A stretch of DNA of 64,000 bases from Methyloversatilis discipulorum. GTDB taxonomy: Bacteria > Pseudomonadota > Gammaproteobacteria > Burkholderiales > Rhodocyclaceae. The DNA lies in NCBI RefSeq assembly GCF_018780585.1, contig NZ_JADMJL010000017.1:112170-176169 (forward strand), given 5' to 3'. The position numbers and the translations under genes were made by a program. The notes under the pieces were generated by a model. That model was given only the letters and a program-made list of their open reading frames with translations. It was not told the origin of the DNA and made no database searches. Positions 17,180 to 24,866 of this stretch are shown here, piece by piece; position 1 is the stretch's first letter, and each line of letters starts with the position of its first letter.

Positions 17180-19701
17180 GTACCGCCCCAGGCCTGCGGA
17201 AACGGCACCAGTGCAACCCAGGCCGCCCACAGCGCGAGCGCGTTGTAGCCGCACAGCAGTCCGGCTACGCGCGGTTCGTAGGGCGCATGCGCGCCGACCC
17301 GTCCGCAGCGCACCCGCGCGACCTGCAGCGCGAGCACGATGGCCGCCAGCAGCAGGTGGACCAGATTGCAGCCGAGCACCACCGCGGCCGCGGCATCGCG
17401 CGCATCGACCGCGGGCACCAGTCCGGCCCCGCTCCAGGCGATTGCCAGCGCAACTGCCGCCACCACGCAGAACACGGTCGCCGCGAGCATCCCGGCAGAC
17501 AGATGCCGGCTTTCGCCCCGGCGCAGGCGGCACGCCGACCCGCGAAGCACCAGCGCGGCGCCGGTCGCGCACACTGCGGCCGCGAGCAGCAGCAGCGACG
17601 CCGACGAGCCGCTCGCCCAGAGGCCGCCGTTCCTGCACAGCAGCGCCACCGCCGACGGGGGCACCACCCACAGGTAGAACCAGCCGAACAGCAGCGACAG
17701 GTAGAGCGCACCGTCGGCGACCAGTGTCAGCCCCATGCCGCGCAGCCCCGGCCCGTCGGCGGCAAGCACGTGCAGCGGCAGACCGGACGGCGCGGCGTCG
17801 CCAGGCAGCGGATGGACGCCGTTCTGCCAGGACCAGTGAAACAGTATGCAGAGCGCGGCGGCCGCGGCGATCGCCGCGGCAATGTAGATCTTCATCAGCA
17901 GCGCGATGCAGACGATGGCGATGACCGCGGCGGCGGCGAACGGCAACCAGGTATTGCCGGGCAGCACGATGACGCTGCGCGCCTCGCCGCTGACCGGATC
18001 GCACCCGAGCGTCTCCCGTCGCCCCCCGGGCGCGCCGGGTAGCAGACCCTCACCGCGCAGAAGACGACTCGCCAGATCCGGCTGGTCCCACAAGGGATGA
18101 CGACTGCTCACCGTCGGCAGGCTGACGAAGTTGTATGCCGCCGGCGGCGTCGGCATCGCCCACTCGAGCGTATCCGCGCCCCACGGGTCGGGCGGCGCAG
18201 GCGGGCCGTAGCGGGCATGCAGCAGCAGGTCGGCAAGCACGCAGGCGACGCCGGCCGCCATCACGAAGGCCCCCATGGAAGACAGCAGGTTGGGCAGATC
18301 CCACCCGAGGCCGGACGCATAGGTGTGCACGCGCCGCGGCATGCCCAGCAGGCCGGTCCAGTGCATCACGAGAAAGCCGAGATTGAAGCCGATGAACACC
18401 AGCCAGAAGCCGCAGCGGCCAAGCGCAAGCGAAGGCATGCGCCCGGAGAAGTGAGGCAGCCAGTAATAGAGGCCGGCGATGAGCGGGAACAGCATGCCGC
18501 CGACCAGCACGTAGTGCAGATGGGCGACCACGAACTGGGTGTCGTGCACCTGCAGGTCGAAGGGCACCAGTGCGAGCATGACGCCGGTCAGCCCACCGGC
18601 GACGAAGATGAACAGGAAGCCGCCCAGCCACAGCATCGGCACGTGGGCCACCGGTCGGCCGCGCCACAGTGTGGCCAGCCACGAGAACACCTGCACGCCG
18701 GTGGGTATCGCCACCAGCATGCTCGACGCCGAGAAGAAGGCCTGCGACAGCAGCGGCATGCCGACTGCGAACATGTGGTGCACCCACAGTCCGAAGCTGA
18801 TGAAGCCGGTGCTGATGACGGCGACCACGACGGCGCGGTAGCCGACCGGCGGATGGCGCGCGAAAACCGGCACCAGCGTCGATACGATGCCGGCCGCCGG
18901 CAGGAAGATGATGTAGACCTCCGGATGGCCGAACAGCCAGAACAGGTGCTGCCACAGCACCGGATCGCCGCCGCGCGTCGGATCGAAGAAGGGCAGCCCG
19001 GCCGCCCGCTCCAGCTCCAGCAGCACACTGCCGAGGATGAGCGGCGGGAAGCCGGCAATGATCATCAACGCCATGACCAGGATGTACCAGGCGAACAGCG
19101 GCATGCGGTCGAGGCTCATGCCGGGCGCCCGCGCATACAGGATGGACACCGCCAGTTCGACACCGGCCGACACCGCCGAAATCTCGACGAAGGTGATGCC
19201 GATCAGCCAGATGTCGGTATTCGGGCCCGGGCTGTACTGCGCGCCGGTCAGCGGCGGGTACATGAACCAGCCCCCGTCGGGCGCGACGCCGAGGAACAGG
19301 CTGGAGATCAGGATCAGGCCGCCGAACAGGTAACACCAGTAGCCGAACGCGGACAGACGCGGAAACACGAGGTCGCGCGCGCCCAGCATCTTGGGCAGCA
19401 GATAGACCGCCAGCCCCTCCATCACCGGCGTGGCGAACAGGAACATCATGACGCTGCCGTGCAGCGTGAACACCTGGGCATACACGTCGGGCGGCATGAA
19501 TACGCGGCCCGGCAGCGCCAGCTGGGCGCGCATCAGCATGGCCAGCAGGCCGCCGAACAGGAAGAAGCCCATGCCGGTGTACATGAAGCGCAGGCCGAGG
19601 GCGCCGTGACTGACCGTGACCGGTGCACGCCAGCCGCGCCCGTTCGCCCACGCCGCGTCGAGTTCCGCGTGCAGGCCTTCGGCCGGTGTCGCGCCGCTCA
19701 T
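17176..19701 (-). CDS. ctaD: cytochrome c oxidase subunit I-III fusion
   Basis: An 841-residue fusion. Residues about 20-545 are subunit I with the heme and copper ligands in place: TLHGSVMMF, GHPEVYIIF (CuB histidine, glutamate and cross-linkable tyrosine), WVHHMF and HDTQFVVAHLHYV. Residues about 590-841 are a subunit III-like bundle (GMGLTLVADGALYLSLLFGWFYLWV). It reduces oxygen to water at the heme a3-CuB site and pumps protons. The start ATG overlaps the stop of the subunit II gene. Upstream sequence in the same frame belongs to the subunit II gene in another frame. Confidence 0.93.
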   Translation of the reverse strand: MSGATPAEGLHAELDAAWANGRGWRAPVTVSHGALGLRFMYTGMGFFLFGGLLAMLMRAQLALPGRVFMPPDVYAQVFTLHGSVMMFLFATPVMEGLAVYLLPKMLGARDLVFPRLSAFGYWCYLFGGLILISSLFLGVAPDGGWFMYPPLTGAQYSPGPNTDIWLIGITFVEISAVSAGVELAVSILYARAPGMSLDRMPLFAWYILVMALMIIAGFPPLILGSVLLELERAAGLPFFDPTRGGDPVLWQHLFWLFGHPEVYIIFLPAAGIVSTLVPVFARHPPVGYRAVVVAVISTGFISFGLWVHHMFAVGMPLLSQAFFSASSMLVAIPTGVQVFSWLATLWRGRPVAHVPMLWLGGFLFIFVAGGLTGVMLALVPFDLQVHDTQFVVAHLHYVLVGGMLFPLIAGLYYWLPHFSGRMPSLALGRCGFWLVFIGFNLGFLVMHWTGLLGMPRRVHTYASGLGWDLPNLLSSMGAFVMAAGVACVLADLLLHARYGPPAPPDPWGADTLEWAMPTPPAAYNFVSLPTVSSRHPLWDQPDLASRLLRGEGLLPGAPGGRRETLGCDPVSGEARSVIVLPGNTWLPFAAAAVIAIVCIALLMKIYIAAAIAAAAALCILFHWSWQNGVHPLPGDAAPSGLPLHVLAADGPGLRGMGLTLVADGALYLSLLFGWFYLWVVPPSAVALLCRNGGLWASGSSASLLLLAAAVCATGAALVLRGSACRLRRGESRHLSAGMLAATVFCVVAAVALAIAWSGAGLVPAVDARDAAAAVVLGCNLVHLLLAAIVLALQVARVRCGRVGAHAPYEPRVAGLLCGYNALALWAAWVALVPFPQAWGGT

Positions 19702-20387
19702 CGCGCCGCCTCCATCCACGCGGCGAAGGCCTGCCGCGGCAGCACCTGTACGCGCAACCTCATGAACGCGTGGTCGATGCCGCAGTATTCGGCGCACTGC
19801 CCGTGGTACTCGCCCGGCGTGTCGGCACGCAGGCGCAGCCGGTGGAGACGGCCGGGTACCGCGTCCATCTTGCCGCCGAGGCGGGGAATCCAGAACGAGT
19901 GGATCACGTCGGCGCTGCCGATCCGGATCTCGACCACCTCGCCCGCCGGCAGATAGAGCGTGTCGATCAGGCGCAAGCCGTTGTCGGGGTAATGCACGTC
20001 CCACTGCCACTGCCGCGCGGTCACCTCTATCGTCAGCGTCGGCGGGCTGGCGTCGGCATAGGCCATGCGCTGCCCGGCGGGAATGCCCCAGGCAAGCAGC
20101 GCAGCGATGCTCGCGCCGGGCAGCAGCACGCCACCGAACAGCAGCCAGCGCAGGCCCGAGGATTGCTGACCCGTGCGTGCGGCGGTCGGCGAACGGCGGC
20201 TGGCGCAGAGCCACAGCCCGCACACCAGCGCCCACACCGGCACCGCGACGAGCAGCATCCACCACCACAACAGGGCCGCTTCGCGCGCAGCCGGCCCCGC
20301 CGGGTCGAGGACCGACAGCGGTCCCTCGACCGCCGCGGCAACCGCGGGCAGCAGGCCTGCGCACAACAGCAATTTTCGCCCCAGCAC
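19698..20387 (-). CDS. ctaC: cytochrome c oxidase subunit II
   Basis: A 229-residue subunit with a signal-peptide-like N-terminus (LLLCAGLLPAVAAA), two transmembrane helices (LLWWWMLLVAVPVWALV and WLLFGGVLLPGASIAAL) and a CuA cupredoxin domain. The CuA ligands are intact: VIHSFW, then CAEYCGIDHAFM. There is no C-terminal cytochrome c domain, so this is an aa3-type rather than a caa3-type enzyme. The only start placing the signal peptide at the N-terminus is GTG 20387 (TTG codons follow closely). No clear ribosome site or promoter is visible, and it faces a divergent ATG 12 bp away. Confidence 0.9.
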   Translation of the reverse strand: MLGRKLLLCAGLLPAVAAAVEGPLSVLDPAGPAAREAALLWWWMLLVAVPVWALVCGLWLCASRRSPTAARTGQQSSGLRWLLFGGVLLPGASIAALLAWGIPAGQRMAYADASPPTLTIEVTARQWQWDVHYPDNGLRLIDTLYLPAGEVVEIRIGSADVIHSFWIPRLGGKMDAVPGRLHRLRLRADTPGEYHGQCAEYCGIDHAFMRLRVQVLPRQAFAAWMEAAR

Positions 20388-20399
20388 GAGGATGACCGG

Positions 20400-20969
20400 A
20401 TGACCGCACCGCTTCCGCCCGCTCCCCCCATAGACACCCGTCACCACGCGCCGGACGCGACACTGCCGGACGGCACACCGGACCGACTGCCGTCCGGATC
20501 GCCGGAGCCGATACACAGCCTTGCGGCCCTCGGCAAACATCCGCTGCATCCGATGCTCATCCACATTCCGGTGGCCGCCCTGCTCGGGCTGGTCGCCACC
20601 GACCTCGCGTGGCTGTACACCCGCGACCCGTTCTGGATGCGCGCCGGCATCTGGCTCGCCGGTGTCGGCGCCGGGGGCGGCTGGCTTGCCAGCGCGGTCG
20701 GCCTGATCGACCTGCTGGCGGTGCGGCGCATCCGCGAGAAGATCAGCGCCTGGGCACACGCGCTGGCCGCCGTCATGCTGCTTTCGCTCGCCACCTGCAA
20801 CTGGCTTCTGCGCTTCGCCGGCGAACATGCGCGACAGCCCGAGACGGCGCTGGCGCTGTCGCTCGGCAGCGCGGCCGCAACCGGTCTCGCCGCCTGGCTC
20901 GGCGGGCGACTGGTGTACGAGCACGCGGTCGGCGTCGCGCACCGGATCGCGCCGGCCGAAGATCATTGA
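20400..20969 (+). CDS. DUF2231 membrane protein
   Basis: A 189-residue protein. After a 40-residue Pro-rich cytoplasmic lead comes the DUF2231 core, starting at LGKHPLHPMLIHIP, with four hydrophobic segments (LLGLVATDLAWL, GVGAGGGWLASAVGLIDLL, AAVMLLSLATCNWLL and ATGLAAWLGG). The conserved histidines of the PLHPMLIH motif suggest heme or metal contact. The family is often found next to cytochrome or oxidase genes. The true start could be later, because the divergent oxidase gene leaves almost no promoter space. Confidence 0.8.
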   Translation: MTAPLPPAPPIDTRHHAPDATLPDGTPDRLPSGSPEPIHSLAALGKHPLHPMLIHIPVAALLGLVATDLAWLYTRDPFWMRAGIWLAGVGAGGGWLASAVGLIDLLAVRRIREKISAWAHALAAVMLLSLATCNWLLRFAGEHARQPETALALSLGSAAATGLAAWLGGRLVYEHAVGVAHRIAPAEDH

Positions 20970-21002
20970 AAGGACGGCAGCGACAACGGACATCTCCTGA
21001 TC

Positions 21003-21404
21003 TCAGACGGGCTTGGCGAGCGCCAGCCAGAAGGTGGCGCCGACCAGCAGCACGGTCAGCACGCCGACGGCCGAGGCATGGCGCCCGGAAGGCGGCGCAA
21101 CCTGCTCGGCGCGCAGGATCATCAGGCCGGACACCAGGTGACAGAGCACGACGCCGGCCACCAGGCAGAGCTTGAGCACCAGCCACGGTGCGATGATCGT
21201 GTCGGCGACGAAAAGCGCGGTGCCGCTCACGATGGCGAGCAGCGCAGCCGGCGTCGCACCGGCGACGAACACCAGACGTGCGAAGCGCAGGTGCAGCAGC
21301 ACACCGTCGCGCCCCGCCAGCGCGTGCAGCAGCGCGGGCAGGTAGAGCAGCACACCGGTCCAGCAGATCAATGCGCCCAGATGGACAGCCTTCAGCAGCA
21401 GCAC
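21003..21404 (-). CDS. CopD/HemJ-like membrane protein
   Basis: A 133-residue protein with four hydrophobic helices. The N-terminus (LLLKAVHLGALICWTG, with a conserved His) and the central LVLKLCLVAGVVLCHLVSGL resemble the copper-resistance CopD domain and the HemJ/UPF0093 fold. HemJ oxidises protoporphyrinogen IX; CopD moves copper. Either fits beside an oxidase operon, and the sequence alone does not decide. It converges on the DUF2231 gene. Confidence 0.7.
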   Translation of the reverse strand: MLLLKAVHLGALICWTGVLLYLPALLHALAGRDGVLLHLRFARLVFVAGATPAALLAIVSGTALFVADTIIAPWLVLKLCLVAGVVLCHLVSGLMILRAEQVAPPSGRHASAVGVLTVLLVGATFWLALAKPV

Positions 21405-21465
21405 GCGCCCTCTCCTTGTCGGCCGGCGAGCGAGGCTGCCGGCCGATCAGCGATCCGGCGTCCGG

Positions 21466-21783
21466 TCAGGGAGCAGGCTTGATGCGGATGTCGTTCTTCA
21501 CCCCGGTCACGCCGGGCACGCTGCGGGCGCGCTCGACCGCGCGTGCCGCTTCCGCCTCGGACGACACGAAGCCGCTCAGCTGGACCACGCCGCGATAGGT
21601 CTCAACCGTCACCTCGCGCGCCTTGACCTGATCGTCCTCGATCAGTCGTGCCTTCACCCGCGTGCTGATGGTCGCGTCGTCGATGTACTCACCGGTCGAC
21701 TTTCCGCCTCCTGATGCCGAGCAGCCGCCCAGGGCGACCAGCAGTGCAGCGACGGCCAGCAAGGTTTGTCCGTTCTTCTTCAT
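21466..21783 (-). CDS. BON-domain lipoprotein
   Basis: A 105-residue outer-membrane or periplasmic lipoprotein. A signal peptide ends in the lipobox LGGC (residues 17-20). Residues about 35-105 form one BON domain (DATISTRVKARLIEDD, VVQLSGFVSSEAEAARAV, VPGVTGVKNDI). BON domains bind phospholipid or help hold the envelope together under osmotic stress (OsmY family). I start at ATG 21783, which follows GAGGA. It is third in the unit behind the DUF1328 gene. Confidence 0.87.
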   Translation of the reverse strand: MKKNGQTLLAVAALLVALGGCSASGGGKSTGEYIDDATISTRVKARLIEDDQVKAREVTVETYRGVVQLSGFVSSEAEAARAVERARSVPGVTGVKNDIRIKPAP

Positions 21784-21815
21784 CGTGAGAATCCTCAGGT
21801 TGGAAAACTGCAGGG

Positions 21816-22175
21816 TCATGAAGAGGGGGCGGTCGGCCGCAGTGCGTTGATCACGACGCGCACGCCGTCGACCTTGCGCACGACGCTGTCGGCGCGCGTG
21901 ATTTGCTCCGCCGGCACGACGCCGTTCAGCTTCACCTCACCTTCACGCACGGTGACGATCATCGAATCGGTGTGCAGGCTGCTGTCCTGGCGCAGCGCCT
22001 CGACCACGCGCGTCTTCAGCACGCCATCGGCAGGTGCCGGCACAGCCGCCGCGGTGGCCGGCCGGGAAGGTTCGAGCACGGTTGCGCTGTCGGCCGGCGG
22101 TGCTTCCGGTCGCTCGCCGCAGCCGGCGAATGCCAGTGCGGCAAGGACCGCGACAAGAATGGAATGGACCTTCAT
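21816..22175 (-). CDS. BON-domain lipoprotein
   Basis: A 119-residue lipoprotein with lipobox FAGC (residues 16-19), a Pro/Ala-rich linker to about residue 50, and one BON domain (LKTRVVEALRQDSSLHTD, VKLNGVVPAEQ, VDGVRVVINAL). It lies 12 bp after the DUF1328 gene and 32 bp before the second BON gene, so all three probably share the sigma-54-type promoter at 22392. It probably acts in envelope stability under stress. Confidence 0.86.
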   Translation of the reverse strand: MKVHSILVAVLAALAFAGCGERPEAPPADSATVLEPSRPATAAAVPAPADGVLKTRVVEALRQDSSLHTDSMIVTVREGEVKLNGVVPAEQITRADSVVRKVDGVRVVINALRPTAPSS

Positions 22176-22187
22176 TCGTAATCTCCT

Positions 22188-22346
22188 CTACTGCAGGACG
22201 CCGAACACCAGCGAAACGACGAAGAGGATCAGGAAGATATAGACCAGCAGACGGGCGATACCCGCCGCACCTGAGGCGATGCCGCCGAAACCGAACAGGC
22301 CGGCGACGATCGCGATCACCAGGAAAATGGCTGCGTAATAAAGCAT
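22188..22346 (-). CDS. DUF1328 small membrane protein (YtjA-like)
   Basis: A 52-residue protein made of two hydrophobic helices ([20 protein letters not shown] and [19 protein letters not shown]). This matches the DUF1328/YtjA family, tiny inner-membrane proteins induced by stress in many proteobacteria. First gene of a three-gene unit with two BON lipoproteins. The start ATG lies 46 bp after a sigma-54-type promoter. Confidence 0.88.
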   Translation of the reverse strand: MLYYAAIFLVIAIVAGLFGFGGIASGAAGIARLLVYIFLILFVVSLVFGVLQ

Positions 22347-22391
22347 GATCACTCCGTTCCGCTGTCGGCTCGCGCCTGGGCCCTCCGCCGA

Positions 22392-22405
22392 GCAATCCGC
22401 ATACC
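22392..22405 (-). promoter_or_regulatory. sigma-54 promoter for the DUF1328-BON-BON unit
   Basis: The leftward strand reads GGTATGCGGATTGCT, with exact -24/-12 spacing, 46 bp before the ATG. The 14-base core is identical to the site at 43087-43100. Confidence 0.83.
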
Positions 22406-22451
22406 TGCCGTGCAGCCCGCGACCGGGCGAACGCCGTCGCTCCGGGCGGAA

Positions 22452-22469
22452 CCGCGGTGAAAAATTTGC
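22452..22469 (-). promoter_or_regulatory. shared 18-bp upstream element, copy 2
   Basis: The leftward strand reads GCAAATTTTTCACCGCGG. It differs at one base from the element at 41895-41912 and lies 47 bp upstream of the GG of the promoter at 22392-22405. Its T-run is also near the hairpin at 22470-22494, so it may serve partly as a terminator tail. Confidence 0.5.
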
Positions 22470-22494
22470 GCGCCGGTGTAAGCCTTACCGGCGC
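22459..22494 (-). terminator. possible terminator after the CBS gene
   Basis: The arms GCGCCGGT (22470-22477) and ACCGGCGC (22487-22494) pair perfectly, 6 bp after the CBS stop codon. On the leftward strand the stem is followed after a few bases by a five-T run (22460-22464). The T-run does not touch the stem, so this is a moderate call. Confidence 0.5.
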
Positions 22495-22500
22495 CCGGGC

Positions 22501-22947
22501 TCAGTGATGGGCAGGCGCGCTGCGGCCGGCGGACTGTTGCGGCGACGAGATGCCGCATACCATTTCGCCGGCCGGGCCTGCGCCTTCGCAGTTCGCGATG
22601 TCGGCCAGCGCGACGATGCCGACCAGACGCTTGTCGCGATTCAGGACCACCAGCCGATGAAGCTGGATGTCGCCCATGTTCTGCGCGACGTGCGACACGT
22701 CCTCGTCGTCGAAGCAGTACTTCACCGCCTTGCTCATGACCTGACCGACCTCGGTCGTTGCCGCCTTGCCGATGGCGACCGCCCGGATTGCGATGTCCCG
22801 ATCGGTGATCATGCCGACCAGCCGTCCGTTGTCGCCCACCGGAAGCGAACCGACATTGCACTCCGCCATCATTCGCGCCGCGTCCTGGATGCTCTGGTGC
22901 GAGTCCACCAGCTTCACGTCGCTTGTCATCGCTTCACGCACTTGCAT
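22501..22947 (-). CDS. CBS-domain-pair protein
   Basis: A 148-residue cytoplasmic protein made of two CBS domains: residues 1-60 (VREAMTSDVKLVDSHQSIQ, GMITDRDIAIRAVA) and about 68-125 (VGQVMSKAVKYCFDDEDVSH, GIVALADIA). Such pairs bind adenine nucleotides and sense energy or stress. The C-terminal 25 residues are low complexity. The start follows AAGGAGACAGGAC. A sigma-54-type promoter lies 60 bp upstream, back to back with the one for the proline-rich/SDR unit. Confidence 0.88.
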   Translation of the reverse strand: MQVREAMTSDVKLVDSHQSIQDAARMMAECNVGSLPVGDNGRLVGMITDRDIAIRAVAIGKAATTEVGQVMSKAVKYCFDDEDVSHVAQNMGDIQLHRLVVLNRDKRLVGIVALADIANCEGAGPAGEMVCGISSPQQSAGRSAPAHH

Positions 22948-23006
22948 GTCCTGTCTCCTTCAGTGAATGGGTTGACGCAGTTCCTTGCCTGCACGCCCTC
23001 CGGCCT

Positions 23007-23020
23007 GCAAGCACGATGCC
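23007..23020 (-). promoter_or_regulatory. sigma-54 promoter for the CBS gene
   Basis: The leftward strand reads GGCATCGTGCTTGCA, with correct spacing, 60 bp before ATG 22947. Only 12 bp separate its GG from the GG of the divergent site at 23033. Confidence 0.8.
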
Positions 23021-23032
23021 CGGCACCGCCGG

Positions 23033-23046
23033 GGCACGCCGCTTGC
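23033..23046 (+). promoter_or_regulatory. sigma-54 promoter for the proline-rich/SDR unit
   Basis: It reads GGCACGCCGCTTGCG, with a perfect -24 (GGCAC) and TTGC at -12, 32 bp before ATG 23078. Confidence 0.83.
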
Positions 23047-23077
23047 GCATACGCCGGTCCATTCCACGGAGGACACG

Positions 23078-23356
23078 ATGATGAGAAAGCCTGTGCCCCA
23101 CGACGTCGGCATCCGCAGATACGCACACCAGCCCGACCCGGCGCCTCCCGTGCCGGGAGAGCCCCCGCCCGGGCAACCACCGCAGCCGCCGCAGCCGCTT
23201 CCCGACCCGAATCCGGTGATCGATCCGTCACCCGGCAACAGTCCGGTGCGCGAGCCGGTGCCGACGCCCGAACCGGAGCGTGTCGTCGTCATCGCCCGCG
23301 GCCCGCTCTTCCTGCGGCCGTTGCATGCCGACCTGCCGGCGGCGGCCTCCACATGA
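23078..23356 (+). CDS. proline-rich small protein of unknown function
   Basis: A 92-residue protein, about a third proline between residues 18 and 70 (PGEPPPGQPPQPPQP), then VVVIARGPLFL near the end. It starts after ACGGAGGACACG and its stop overlaps the SDR start (ATGA), which supports real translation. It is probably a disordered spacer or partner protein. No domain is recognised. Confidence 0.6.
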   Translation: MMRKPVPHDVGIRRYAHQPDPAPPVPGEPPPGQPPQPPQPLPDPNPVIDPSPGNSPVREPVPTPEPERVVVIARGPLFLRPLHADLPAAAST

Positions 23357-24306
23357 CTGACCGCCTCGTGCTGAAGCCGGTCGCCGAACAGGTGATCGTG
23401 GTGACCGGCGGCTCCAGCGGTATCGGCCTGGCGACCGCGCGGATGGCGGCGCAGCGCGGCGCCCGAGTGGTGATCGCTGCGCGCGATGGCGCCGCGCTCG
23501 ACGCGATTGCCAACAAGTTCCGCGAGGTCGGCCACGCGGTGACACCGGTCGTCGCCGACGTCGGACATCTGGACGAAGTGCGCCGGATCGCCCGCGCGGC
23601 GATCGATGCGCATGGTGGTTTCGACACCTGGATCAACAACGCCGGCGTAGCGATATTCGGCGGGCACGCCGACGTACCGCTGGCCGACATGCGCCGACTG
23701 TTCGAGACCAACTTCTGGGGTGTCGTGCATGGCTGCGTCGTCGCGCTCGAGACGCTGAAGGACCGCGGCGGTGCGCTGATCAATGTCGGCAGCGAGGCGA
23801 GCGACGCCGGCCTGCCGCTGCAGGCGGCCTATGCGGCGTCGAAGCACGCGGTGCGGGGCTACACCGATTCGCTGCGCGCCGAACTCGAAGCCGAGGGGGC
23901 GCCGGTTTCACTGACCCTGGTGAGGCCGGCCTCGGTCGATACGCCGCTGCCCCGTCACGCGGCGAACTTCATGGACGTCGAGCCGCAACTGCCCGGGCCG
24001 GTGTACGCACCGGACGTGGTGGCCGAAGCGCTGCTGTACGCGGCCACGCAGCCACGCCGCGACATCTACGTCGGCGCGCCGGCGCGTCTGCTGTCCGCCG
24101 GCAGCTTCATGCTGCCCCGCGCCGCCGACCTCTATTCCGCGCGCGTTCTGCTGCGCCAGCAGCGCAGCGGCCAGGCCGCCGCCGGCCACCGCCGCGGTGC
24201 ACTGCACGCGCCCTGCGGCGACGATGGCGACGAACGCGGAGGGGGACAGGGCCGGGTGCGCGAGTACAGCTTCTATACGCTGCTGTCGAGGCGTGGCGGC
24301 CGCTGA
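23353..24306 (+). CDS. short-chain dehydrogenase/reductase
   Basis: A 317-residue classical SDR. The NAD(P) site TGGSSGIG is near residue 19, the NNAG motif (WINNAGVAIFGG) near 95, the catalytic serine region NVGSEAS near 147 and the active-site YAASK near 161. A C-terminal extension of about 60 residues (GQAAAGHRRGAL to the end) is longer than in simple SDRs. It is coupled to the proline-rich gene. The substrate is not evident. Confidence 0.88.
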   Translation: MTDRLVLKPVAEQVIVVTGGSSGIGLATARMAAQRGARVVIAARDGAALDAIANKFREVGHAVTPVVADVGHLDEVRRIARAAIDAHGGFDTWINNAGVAIFGGHADVPLADMRRLFETNFWGVVHGCVVALETLKDRGGALINVGSEASDAGLPLQAAYAASKHAVRGYTDSLRAELEAEGAPVSLTLVRPASVDTPLPRHAANFMDVEPQLPGPVYAPDVVAEALLYAATQPRRDIYVGAPARLLSAGSFMLPRAADLYSARVLLRQQRSGQAAAGHRRGALHAPCGDDGDERGGGQGRVREYSFYTLLSRRGGR

Positions 24307-24339
24307 GGCGTGGGCCGCCGCCAGGCCCCCTTGCAAGGT

Positions 24340-24864
24340 TCAGGCAACCCAGTAGGGGCGACATCCGAAGAACTCGTGCAGTTGCTGCACCCAGTCGCCG
24401 TCGGCATCCGGGACACGCCCGTTGTCCAGCGCCGGCGCCATACCGAGCGTGTCGGCTGTGTACGGCAGATGCAGCGGCCCGTCGGACAGATGGGCGGCGA
24501 CCACCGACCACGGAATGGCACGCGGCCCGTCGATCAGGCCGGGCAGCGGCGTCAGCACGAGATAGGCAAGCCGCCCGGAATGCGGGTCGGCCAGCACGCC
24601 ACCGACGTGGCCCAGCGTCGTGTCCGCCGGTCCGAGCACGGTCGCGCCGACCAGCGCCGTCAGATCGAGCAGACCGGACGACGCCGGTGCGGGGCGATCT
24701 CCGCCGCCGCCGGCGTCGCGACCCACGCTCGTCGCACTGCCCGGCAGCGCATCGCCCCCACCGTCCGGCGGGTCGCTGCCGATCGACGTCGTCTCGCCCG
24801 CCTCGGGCGGCTGCGTGGGTCCGTGGCCGGCGGGGCCACCACCCGGAGATCCGGACTGCGTCAT
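24340..24864 (-). CDS. PRC-barrel domain protein
   Basis: A 174-residue protein. The first 65 residues are Gly/Pro/Asp-rich and disordered. Residues about 66-165 hold a PRC-barrel-like fold (LTALVGATVLGPADTTLGHV, GRLAYLVLTPLPG, RAIPWSVVAAHLSDG). PRC barrels occur in photosynthetic reaction centres, RimM and many stress proteins that sit at membranes. It directly follows the multi-pass membrane gene at 24867-25658 (2 bp apart), so both may form one complex. Confidence 0.78.
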   Translation of the reverse strand: MTQSGSPGGGPAGHGPTQPPEAGETTSIGSDPPDGGGDALPGSATSVGRDAGGGGDRPAPASSGLLDLTALVGATVLGPADTTLGHVGGVLADPHSGRLAYLVLTPLPGLIDGPRAIPWSVVAAHLSDGPLHLPYTADTLGMAPALDNGRVPDADGDWVQQLHEFFGCRPYWVA

Positions 24865-24866
24865 GC

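Noticed and set aside
17029..20969. Long opposite-strand frames across the oxidase operon
   Set aside because: They are rich in Arg, Gln and His with no domains, as typical of antisense frames in high-GC coding DNA.
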